Source: Actinoplanes palleronii (GTDB lineage: Bacteria > Actinomycetota > Actinomycetes > Mycobacteriales > Micromonosporaceae). Taken from it: a DNA stretch of 64,000 bases. The notes under the pieces were generated by a model. It was not told the origin of the DNA. It made no database searches and saw nothing but the letters and a program-made list of their open reading frames with translations. The DNA lies in the NCBI RefSeq assembly GCF_016862315.1, contig NZ_BOMS01000025.1:49086-113085 (forward strand), read 5' to 3'. Every line of letters begins with the position of its first letter. The stretch's first letter is position 1. Position numbers and translations under genes: made by a program. Positions 56,925 to 64,000 of this stretch are shown piece by piece.

Positions 56925-58604
56925 GTGACCGCCCAACTGCTGATCGGTCCGCTGCTGCGGCGCGTCACCGGCGACCGCGCCACCATCTGGGTGGAGACCA
57001 GCGAACCCGCGCAGGTGCGGGTCGAGGCCGACGGCGGGGCCGCCGGGTCCGCTGCGACATTTTGCGCGTACGGCCACCACTACGCCCTGGTCGTGGTGTC
57101 CGGGCTGGCCCCGGACTCCTCGCACGCCTATCGGGTGACCCTCGACGACAACGAGGTGTGGCCGGCGGCCGGGTCGCCGTACCCGCCGTCGGTGATCCGG
57201 ACCCGGGCCGCCGAGGACGCGGCCCAGCCGGTCAGCCTGCTCTTCGGCTCGTGCCGGCAGGGCAGCCCGCAGGACGCCGGCCGGACGTTGCCGCCGGACG
57301 CGCTGGACGCCTACGCCCGGCGCCTGATGGCCGAGCCGGAGCACCGCCCCGACCTGCTGGTCCTGCTCGGCGACCAGGTGTACGCGGACGAGACCTCGCA
57401 CAAGGTGCGCCGGTTCCTGCGCCGGCACCGCAAGGCCGGCAGCGACGCGCCGTCCGACCAGGTGGTCACGTTCGAGGAGTACACCAAGCTCTACCTGGAG
57501 TCCTGGCGTGACCCGGAGGTCCGCTGGCTGTTCTCCACGGTGCCCAGCGTGATGATCTTCGACGATCACGAGCTGATCGACGACTGGAACACCTCGGCGT
57601 CCTGGCGGGCCGACATGGCCGGACAGTCGTGGTGGCGGGAGCGGATCGCCGGCGGTCTCGGCTCCTACTGGGTCTACCAGCACCTGGGCAACCTCAGCCC
57701 GGACGAGCTGGCCGCCGACCCGCTGTTCCAGAAGGTGTCCGCCGCCGACGACGCCACCGACCTGCTGCACGAGTTCGGCCGGTCGGTCGACGAGCCGGAT
57801 TCCGCGGACAACACCGACGTGCCGTACCAGTGGAGTTTCGCCGTCGATCTGGGCCGGACCCGGCTGGTCGTGCTGGACAACCGGTGCAACCGGGTGCTCA
57901 CCCCGGGCGCCCGGGCGATGCTGCCGGCCGCCGAGTGGGACTGGTTCATCAGCCAGGCACACGGCGACTACGACCACCTGGTCGTCGGCTCGTCGCTGCC
58001 GTGGCTGATGCCGCCGGCCATCCACCACCTGGAGGCGTGGAACGAGGCGGTCTCCGAGTCGCGCAACCCGCGCTGGGCGGCGTTCGGCGAGAAGCTGCGG
58101 CGCGTCTTCGACCTGGAGCACTGGGCCGCGTTCGGCAAGTCCTTCACCGCGCTGGGCGAGCTGTTCCGGCGGCTCGGCGAGGGCGGCGTCGGCGCGCCCG
58201 GCCACCGGGTCGGCGCCGGCGGGGCGTACGCCGCACCCGCCTCGATCAGCGTGCTCTCCGGGGACGTGCACCATTCGTACGTGGCTCGGGCCGACTTCGG
58301 GCACGCCATGGTCACCCCGGTGATGCAGCTGACCTGCTCGCCGATCCACAACGAGGTGCCGCTGCCGCTGCGGCCGCTGATGCGGGTGAGCTGGCTGCCG
58401 CCGGTCGCCCGGGTGGTCCGCGGCCTGGCCAAGTCGGCCGGGGTGAAGAAGCCGCTGATCCGGTGGAAGCGGCTCTCCGACCCGTATTTCGGCAACGCCA
58501 TCGGCACCCTCACCCTGGACGGGCGGACCGCGCGCGCCCGGATCGAGGGCACCTCGAAGGACGGCCACCTGCACGAGGTGGCGGACAACACGTACCGGCC
58601 GTAG
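56925..58604 (+). CDS. PhoD-like alkaline phosphatase/phosphodiesterase
   Basis: About 559 aa from GTG 56925. N-terminal fibronectin-like domain (ATIWVETSEPAQVRVEADGG), then metallophosphatase: SLLFGSCRQGSP, LVLLGDQVYADET, IFDDHELIDDWN and LSGDVHHSYVA. No Tat signal peptide is present at this start, unlike classical PhoD, so it may be cytoplasmic or the start may be longer. Divergent from ftsY. Confidence 0.85.
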   Translation: MTAQLLIGPLLRRVTGDRATIWVETSEPAQVRVEADGGAAGSAATFCAYGHHYALVVVSGLAPDSSHAYRVTLDDNEVWPAAGSPYPPSVIRTRAAEDAAQPVSLLFGSCRQGSPQDAGRTLPPDALDAYARRLMAEPEHRPDLLVLLGDQVYADETSHKVRRFLRRHRKAGSDAPSDQVVTFEEYTKLYLESWRDPEVRWLFSTVPSVMIFDDHELIDDWNTSASWRADMAGQSWWRERIAGGLGSYWVYQHLGNLSPDELAADPLFQKVSAADDATDLLHEFGRSVDEPDSADNTDVPYQWSFAVDLGRTRLVVLDNRCNRVLTPGARAMLPAAEWDWFISQAHGDYDHLVVGSSLPWLMPPAIHHLEAWNEAVSESRNPRWAAFGEKLRRVFDLEHWAAFGKSFTALGELFRRLGEGGVGAPGHRVGAGGAYAAPASISVLSGDVHHSYVARADFGHAMVTPVMQLTCSPIHNEVPLPLRPLMRVSWLPPVARVVRGLAKSAGVKKPLIRWKRLSDPYFGNAIGTLTLDGRTARARIEGTSKDGHLHEVADNTYRP

Positions 58605-58612
58605 GTGAGGAC

Positions 58613-58640
58613 GCCGGATCCGGTGGCGGCCGGATCCGGC
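58613..58640. terminator. Bidirectional hairpin between convergent genes
   Basis: GCCGGATCCG and CGGATCCGGC pair perfectly over 10 bp around an 8-nt loop. It lies between the ends of the PhoD-like gene (plus) and the lipoprotein gene (minus). No U-run. Confidence 0.6.
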
Positions 58641-58655
58641 GCCGACTCGTGAGGG

Positions 58656-59273
58656 TCAGTCGCCGAGCCGCGGGAGGGTCGACTTCCCCTGGTCCCGTAC
58701 GGTGAAAGAGGTCTTCCCGCCCTCCTGGACCACCACCTGCTCGCCCTTGTCCTGGGTGAGCAGGTAACGACCGTCGACCTCGATCACGATGCCCTTGCCG
58801 GCGCTGGTCTTCGGGAACGTGAAGATCTGGTCCTGCTTGCCGGTGTCGCACGCGGCGGTCTTCAGCTCCAGCGGCTGGGTGCCGCCGGGCGAGTGGACCG
58901 CGAGGCACCACGGCTCCCCGCCCTCGAGCATCTTGGCGGTCTGCATCAGGTACTCGTCGCCACCGGCCCTGACCGGCGTGGTCACGAACAGCGCCTGGTC
59001 CTCGAGGTGATCGGTGACGGTCAGCACCCCGTCGGCGCCGACGGTCAGCATCATCCGGCCGCCGGACTGCGTGGTGGCGAAGACGAACTGCCGCCCGGCC
59101 TCGATCGGCACACCCGGCCCGACCGGCGCGAACCCACCCGGCGTTTCCATCGCCGACGGCGTGCTGCTCCCCGCCGTCCTGTCCGCGGCCGGCTCCCCCG
59201 CTGACGTGGAGGAGCAGGCCGCCACACTCATCAGCGCGACAAGTACACCGATCTTGGCGATAGCGGCAGACAT
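58656..59273 (-). CDS. Secreted lipoprotein, unknown function
   Basis: 205 aa. Signal peptide with lipobox VAACSS (Cys20 region). GGAGG lies 7 nt before the ATG. The mature part is Ser/Thr/Pro-rich for ~25 residues and then forms a beta-rich domain of two similar stretches (FVFATTQSGGRMMLTVG and DQIFTFPKTSAGKGIVIEV), reminiscent of a ricin-type trefoil but without clear QxW repeats. Role unknown. Confidence 0.75.
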   Translation of the reverse strand: MSAAIAKIGVLVALMSVAACSSTSAGEPAADRTAGSSTPSAMETPGGFAPVGPGVPIEAGRQFVFATTQSGGRMMLTVGADGVLTVTDHLEDQALFVTTPVRAGGDEYLMQTAKMLEGGEPWCLAVHSPGGTQPLELKTAACDTGKQDQIFTFPKTSAGKGIVIEVDGRYLLTQDKGEQVVVQEGGKTSFTVRDQGKSTLPRLGD

Positions 59274-59353
59274 CACGTTCCCTCCGGGCCGGTATGCCGT
59301 TCATCATCAACGAACATCATCGATGAAATACCCGTCCGGGGACAGAACAGGCA

Positions 59354-59968
59354 TCAATCCGGGAGATCGAGGGCCTTGCGCAGGTAGGCGACGTGCTCCG
59401 GGCCGGCCCAGCGGTACCCGGCCAGCTTGGCCGCCCGCGCTCCCTGGATCACCCGGTCGTCGTCGTCCACGAAGAGCACGTACTTGGGCAGGTGCCGGAT
59501 CGCCAGGCAGGCCTGCTTGAAGAACTCCGGCGCCGGCTTGTGCACCTTCATCTCCGAGGAGCTGAGCACCAGGTCGAACTCGTCGGTCAGGCCGAGCGCG
59601 TCCAGGTCGCCGCGGAGCCGGTCGGTGGCGTTGGTGGCCAGCCCGACCCGGCGGCCGGCCGCCCGCACCCCGCGGACGAACGCCAGGGCGTCCGGGTCCA
59701 CCTCACCCCGGTACTCCTGCCACTCGGCGACCGCGGCGGCCGCCTGCGCCTCGTCGAGCGGGAGCCGGCTCGCGACCAGACCCATCCACTCCGCGTCGGT
59801 GATCTCGCCGGCCATCGCGGGCTGGTAGATGTCCCAGGACATCGACGTCTCCAGCAGGGCGGCCGGTTTCAGGCCGTACTTCACCTCGACGGCGATCATC
59901 GGGGCCGGATCCCAGCGGCGCAGCACGCCGTCCAAGTCGATCAGCAGGGCCTGGGCGGGATCGCGCAT
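59354..59968 (-). CDS. HAD-superfamily hydrolase
   Basis: 204 aa. Motif I LLIDLDGVLRRWD (nucleophile Asp and second Asp), motif II around VGLATNATDRLRGDL, motif III Lys in MKVHKPAPEFF, motif IV FVDDDDRVIQGA. A phosphatase of small phospho-compounds; substrate unknown. It starts 7 nt after the smc stop, so they are probably co-transcribed. Confidence 0.9.
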   Translation of the reverse strand: MRDPAQALLIDLDGVLRRWDPAPMIAVEVKYGLKPAALLETSMSWDIYQPAMAGEITDAEWMGLVASRLPLDEAQAAAAVAEWQEYRGEVDPDALAFVRGVRAAGRRVGLATNATDRLRGDLDALGLTDEFDLVLSSSEMKVHKPAPEFFKQACLAIRHLPKYVLFVDDDDRVIQGARAAKLAGYRWAGPEHVAYLRKALDLPD

Positions 59969-59975
59969 GCTTGTC

Positions 59976-62900
59976 CTAGTCCTCTTCTTCGCGGTCTTCG
60001 CGGTTGAGGCGCTGGCTGATCACCTGGGTGACGCCGGCGCGCATCGTGACGCCGTAGAGCGCGTCCGCGACCTCCATCGTCCGCTTCTGGTGCGTGATGA
60101 TGAGCAGCTGGCTCTTCTCCCGGAGCTGCCGGAAGAGCGTAATCAACCGGCCCAGGTTGACATCGTCGAGGGCTGCCTCCACCTCGTCCATGATGTAGAA
60201 CGGCGACGGGCGGGCCCGGAAGATGGCACAGAGCATCGCCACCGCGGTCAGCGAACGCTCACCGCCGGAGAGCAGCGACAGCCGCTTGATCTTCTTGCCC
60301 GCCGGCCGGGCCTCGACGTCGACGCCGGTGGTCAGCATGTCGTCCGGGTCGGTCAGGATCAGCCGGCCCTCACCACCCGGGAAGAGCACCTGGAAGACCT
60401 GCTCGAACTCGCGCGCGGTGTCCTCGAACGCCGACGTGAACACCTCGAGGATCCGGTCGTCCACGTCCTTGACCACGGTGAGCAGGTCCTTGCGGGTGGC
60501 CTTGAGGTCCTCGAGCTGGTCGGAGAGGAACTTGAACCGCTCCTCCAGCGCGGCGAACTCCTCCAGCGCCAGCGGGTTGACCTTGCCGAGCAGGGTGAGG
60601 TCGCGCTCCGCCTTGTTGGCCCGCTTCTCCTGGGCCGGCCGGTGGAACGGGGCCGGCTCGGGCGCCGGCTTGCCGTCCCGCTCGGCGGCGGCCACGTCGG
60701 CCTGGGTCGGCGGGACCGGTTGCTCCGGGCCGTACTCGTTGATCAGCGTCTCGACGTCGAGCGAGAAGTCCTCGGCGGCCTTGGCCTCCAGCTGGTCGAT
60801 GCGCATCCGCTGCTCGGCCCGGGCCATCTCGTCCCGGTGCACCTCGCTGGTCAGCCGCTCCAGCTCGCCGACCAGACGTTTCGCGGTGGCGCGCACCTCT
60901 TGGAGCTCGGCCTCCCGGCTGGTCCGCTCGCTCGCGATCCGGTCCCGGTCCTCGGCCGCGGCGGCCAGCGAGACCGCGACCCGGGCCAGCGCGGTGGCCG
61001 CGCCGGACGCGACCGCCCTGGCGATCTCGGCGCCCCGGGCGCGCGCGGCCCGGCGGGCGGCGGCGCGTTCCCGGGCCTGGCGCTCCTGGTTGGCCTGGCG
61101 GGTCAGCGAGTCGGCGCGGCCGGCGATCGAGGAGACCCGCTCCTCCGCGGTCCGCACGGCCAGCCGTACTTCCATCTCGTTCTGCCGGGACTGCGGCACC
61201 AGCGCGCCCAGCCGGTCGCGTTCCTCGGTCGACGGCTCCTCGTCGATCGGGGAGTCCTCGGCCAGCCGCAGCCGCTCCTCCAGCTCGGCCACCCGCATCA
61301 GGTCGGCCTCCCGGGCCGCTTCGGCCTTCTGCCGGGAGGCGCCGAGCCGCTCGCTCTCCGCCTTCGCCGACCGGGCCGCCGCGCCCAGCTCGGCCAGCCG
61401 CCGGGCGGCCGCGTTGCGCTCACCCTCGGCGGCCCGCTTCGCCTGGGCGGCCACCGCCACCACCTGCTTCAGCTCGGCCACCTGGGCGCGAGCCTCGCCG
61501 AGCTGCTCCTTGAGCTCGGCGATGGCCTGCTCGGCGGCGGCCCGGCCGGCCTTCGCCTCGTCGACCGCCGCCTGCACCTCGATGTAGCTGGTGGCCTTCG
61601 CCGAACCGCCGGCCGCCGCGTAGGCGCTCAGCACGTCGCCGTCCGGCGTCACCGCGCGCAGCTCGGCGTTCGTGCCGACAAGTGCGGTCGCCGCGGCCAG
61701 GTCCGGGACCAGCACCACGTCACGCAGCGCGCGGTTCAGCGCAGGACGGATCTGCTCCGGGCAGTCGATCAGGTCGGGCGCCCAGAGGGCACCCTCGGGC
61801 AGCGCCGGCCGCAAACTGTCCAACGACCCCTGCAGACCCGGCCCGGCCGAGGCCGCGATCACCAGCGCGGCCCGCCCGGCATCAGCGATCTTGAGGGTAC
61901 GGACGGCCTCCACGGCCTCGTCCAGGCTGGCCAGGGCGACCGAGTCGGCGAGCGTGCCCAGCGCGGCGGCGAGCGCGGTCTCGTGGCCGGGCCGCACGGT
62001 CAGCATCGACGCGAGGCTGCCCAGCAGGCCGGGCACCTGGCCGGCCTTGGCGAGCAGCGCGCCCGCGCCGTCCTTGCGCTTGAGGCCGAGCCCGAGCGCC
62101 TCCTCGCGGGCCTTCAGACCGGCCGCGTCCTTCTCCGCGGCGCGTTCCGCGTCGGACAGCTCGCGCACCACGGCGGCGGCTCGGTCGTGCGCGGCGACCG
62201 CCTCGTCGTGCTGCGCGTCCAGGTCGGCGTTGTCCCGGTCGGCCTCCGAGGACTCGGCGGACACCAGGTCGACCTCACCCTGCGCCGCCTCGGCCCGCAT
62301 CAGCGCGTCCTCGTGCGCGGCCGCCAGCCGTTCGATCTCCTCGGCCGCGCTGGTGGTCCGGGCCCGCGCGGCGTTCACGTTGCCGGTCAGCTTGGCGAGA
62401 CCCTCACGGCGGTCGGCGATCGCCTTCGCGGCCCTCCGCAGCTCGCTCTCCGCGGCGGCCAGCTGGCGTTCCAGGTCCTGCCGGTGCTCGACCGCCTCGG
62501 CCAGCCGCATCTGGTCCTCGGTGAGCGCCTCGCGCAGCTCCTCCTCCTGCTCCCGGACCCGCTCGGCCTCGGCCTCGAGCATCTCCGGGTCACGGCCCGG
62601 CCGCTCGTCGTCCGGGGTGGCGGCCAGGTGCCGCAGCCGCTCGGAGGCCAGCTGCTCGGTGGACCGGAACCGTTCCTGCAGGGTGGAAAGCTTGTACCAG
62701 GTGTCCTGGGCGGCCTGCAGCAGCGGCGCGTCCTCGGCGTGCGCCAGCTCCAGGTCGGCCAGCATCCGCTGGATCTCCCGGTTCTCCGCCTCGACCTGCC
62801 CGCGCCGGTCCCGCATCGCGGACTCGTCGGCGATCTCCCGGTCCAGCGTGGTCCGCAGCGTGAACAGGTCGTCGGCGAGCAGCCGCAGCCGGGCGTCGCG

Positions 62901-63566
62901 CAGGTCGGATTGGATGCCGGCCGCCCGCCGGGCCACCTCGGCCTGCCGGCCCAGCGGCTTGAGCTGGCGGCGCAGCTCGGCGGTCAGGTCGTTCAACCGG
63001 TTCAGGTTGACCTGCATCGCGTCGAGCTTGCGGATCGCCTTCTCTTTGCGCTTGCGGTGCTTGAGGACGCCGGCCGCCTCCTCGATGAACGAGCGGCGGT
63101 CCTCCGGCTTGGCGTGCAGCATCGCGTCGAGCCGGCCCTGCCCGACGATGATGTGCATCTCCCGGCCGATGCCGGAGTCGCTGAGCAGCTCCTGGATGTC
63201 GAGCAGCCGGCAGGAGTTGCCGTTGATCTCGTACTCGCTGGCGCCGTCCCGGAACATCCGCCGGGTGATCGAGACCTCGGTGTAGTCGATCGGCAGAGCA
63301 CCGTCGTTGTTGTCGATGGTCAGCGTGACCTCGGCCCGGCCCAGCGGCGCCCGCCCCGCCGTACCGGCGAAGATGACGTCCTCCATCTTGCCGCCACGGA
63401 GCGCCTTCGCACCCTGCTCGCCCAGCACCCAGGCGATGGCGTCGACAACGTTGGACTTGCCGGACCCGTTCGGCCCCACCACACAGGTGATGCCCGGTTC
63501 CAGCCGCAGCGTGGTCGCGGAGGCGAAGGACTTGAAGCCCTTGACCGTCAGGCTCTTGAGGTGCAC
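59976..63566 (-). CDS. smc: Chromosome segregation protein SMC
   Basis: 1196 aa. Walker A VVGPNGSGKSNVVDA near residue 35; a long coiled coil; hinge around residues 500-650 (ALGTLADSVALASLDEAV); C-terminal coil; signature LSGGERSLTAVAML and Walker B PFYIMDEVEAALDD. It loops and compacts DNA with ScpA and ScpB, which are not in the window. GTG start. Ala/Glu/Arg-rich coils are typical of high-GC SMC. Confidence 0.97.
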   Translation of the reverse strand: MHLKSLTVKGFKSFASATTLRLEPGITCVVGPNGSGKSNVVDAIAWVLGEQGAKALRGGKMEDVIFAGTAGRAPLGRAEVTLTIDNNDGALPIDYTEVSITRRMFRDGASEYEINGNSCRLLDIQELLSDSGIGREMHIIVGQGRLDAMLHAKPEDRRSFIEEAAGVLKHRKRKEKAIRKLDAMQVNLNRLNDLTAELRRQLKPLGRQAEVARRAAGIQSDLRDARLRLLADDLFTLRTTLDREIADESAMRDRRGQVEAENREIQRMLADLELAHAEDAPLLQAAQDTWYKLSTLQERFRSTEQLASERLRHLAATPDDERPGRDPEMLEAEAERVREQEEELREALTEDQMRLAEAVEHRQDLERQLAAAESELRRAAKAIADRREGLAKLTGNVNAARARTTSAAEEIERLAAAHEDALMRAEAAQGEVDLVSAESSEADRDNADLDAQHDEAVAAHDRAAAVVRELSDAERAAEKDAAGLKAREEALGLGLKRKDGAGALLAKAGQVPGLLGSLASMLTVRPGHETALAAALGTLADSVALASLDEAVEAVRTLKIADAGRAALVIAASAGPGLQGSLDSLRPALPEGALWAPDLIDCPEQIRPALNRALRDVVLVPDLAAATALVGTNAELRAVTPDGDVLSAYAAAGGSAKATSYIEVQAAVDEAKAGRAAAEQAIAELKEQLGEARAQVAELKQVVAVAAQAKRAAEGERNAAARRLAELGAAARSAKAESERLGASRQKAEAAREADLMRVAELEERLRLAEDSPIDEEPSTEERDRLGALVPQSRQNEMEVRLAVRTAEERVSSIAGRADSLTRQANQERQARERAAARRAARARGAEIARAVASGAATALARVAVSLAAAAEDRDRIASERTSREAELQEVRATAKRLVGELERLTSEVHRDEMARAEQRMRIDQLEAKAAEDFSLDVETLINEYGPEQPVPPTQADVAAAERDGKPAPEPAPFHRPAQEKRANKAERDLTLLGKVNPLALEEFAALEERFKFLSDQLEDLKATRKDLLTVVKDVDDRILEVFTSAFEDTAREFEQVFQVLFPGGEGRLILTDPDDMLTTGVDVEARPAGKKIKRLSLLSGGERSLTAVAMLCAIFRARPSPFYIMDEVEAALDDVNLGRLITLFRQLREKSQLLIITHQKRTMEVADALYGVTMRAGVTQVISQRLNREDREEED

Positions 63567-64000
63567 GGATCTCCGAGGGTCGGCGGAATCTGCTGGGTGG
63601 CAGGCTACCCGCAGAGGCCGGGCAGTACAGTGCTACGCCGCGCCCAGCTCCCCCCGACCACCCGGAATATCCGCCCGCCCTGCCTGGCCGCGGACCGCTC
63701 AGTGGCCGGGATCGGTCACCCCCAGCCGTTCCGACGCTCCCGACGGCGGGGTGGCCGAGACGCCCAACCAGTCCGGCGCGCGCGGCGGCCCCCGGTCCCC
63801 GGCCCCCGGCGCCGGCCCAGGCCGCTGCCGGTCCCGACCGTCCGAGAGGTAGGCGACCACTCCCGCAGCCGGTCGCCCCGCACCCCGGCTGGCGCCCACG
63901 GTCCCCTCACGGCCGTCGAGACGACCGCCAGCGCCAGCCGGGACCGCGCCAATGCCGCTCAGCCTATTTTGATCTCGGTGGGGCTCTGCGGTCTTGGGGC
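63567..64000. other. Region upstream of smc, no clear gene
   Basis: 434 bp to the window end. A short minus-strand frame (63699-63899, 66 aa) is open but Pro/Gly/Ala-rich with no recognisable motif, and I would not call it a gene. The AT-richer stretch around 63960-63975 may be a promoter. Confidence 0.5.

Noticed and set aside
63699..63899. 66-aa frame upstream of smc
   Set aside because: No conserved segment, weak start context and Pro/Gly-rich composition; acylphosphatase, often found here, is not recognisable.

Overview
The window is high-GC actinobacterial DNA. Gene content and order, the short GntR regulator beside a small CxxC protein, and the composition all suggest a member of the Micromonosporaceae, most like Actinoplanes; that placement is inference. 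About 52 protein genes can be supported. I see no rRNA, tRNA or CRISPR array.

Layout. (1) 1-6.2 kb, minus strand: the translation and lipid operon rpsB-tsf-pyrH-frr-cdsA-rlmN, followed by a DivIVA-domain gene cut by the window edge. (2) 6.2-10.8 kb: a Pro-rich membrane protein, then yraN-comM-dprA on the plus strand. comM and dprA lie in one uninterrupted reading frame. (3) 10.8-14.4 kb: an accessory patch with 61-bp tandem repeats, an AlpA/MerR-like DNA-binding protein, a Pro-rich repeat protein, a small CxxC protein, an 800-bp GC minisatellite region and a GntR regulator. (4) 14.5-31.4 kb: mostly core genes, namely a XerC recombinase swollen by repeat insertions, an aminotransferase, an M23 peptidase, DUF2469, rnhB, a Nudix hydrolase, two signal peptidases, rplS-trmD-rimM-KH-rpsP, a DUF402 gene, proS, an ECF sigma factor with a membrane beta-propeller partner, an amidohydrolase, a Uma2-type nuclease, ffh and a small membrane protein.

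(5) 31.6-50.5 kb: a surface-glycan island between ffh and glnD. It holds a Stealth sugar-phosphotransferase, a UDP-HexNAc dehydrogenase, a three-gene GtrA/GtrB/polytopic-protein cassette, an OafA-like acyltransferase, a coiled-coil accessory protein, a two-domain GT4-GT28-like glycosyltransferase, two large paralogous GT2 proteins, a CAP-domain secreted protein and a membrane-anchored methyltransferase. Its intergenic gaps carry two families of GC-rich hairpins. One family has compensatory stem changes around an invariant loop. (6) 50.5-64 kb: nitrogen control (amtB-glnB-glnD, with a good candidate GlnR site upstream of amtB), a phosphotransferase-fold protein, ftsY, a PhoD-like phosphatase, a lipoprotein, a HAD hydrolase and smc. 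The minus-strand order smc-HAD and the ftsY/ffh/amtB/glnB/glnD neighbourhood are typical of actinobacteria. The glycan island therefore looks inserted into a conserved backbone.

How the parts work together. The core genes supply ribosome assembly and recycling, co-translational targeting (Ffh, FtsY, two LepB), chromosome organisation (SMC, XerC) and nitrogen sensing. The island most plausibly makes and decorates a cell-surface polymer: UDP-sugar oxidation, sugar-phosphate transfer, lipid-linked side-chain sugar transfer, O-acylation and methylation. Function assignments rest on motifs read directly from translations; no database search was run.
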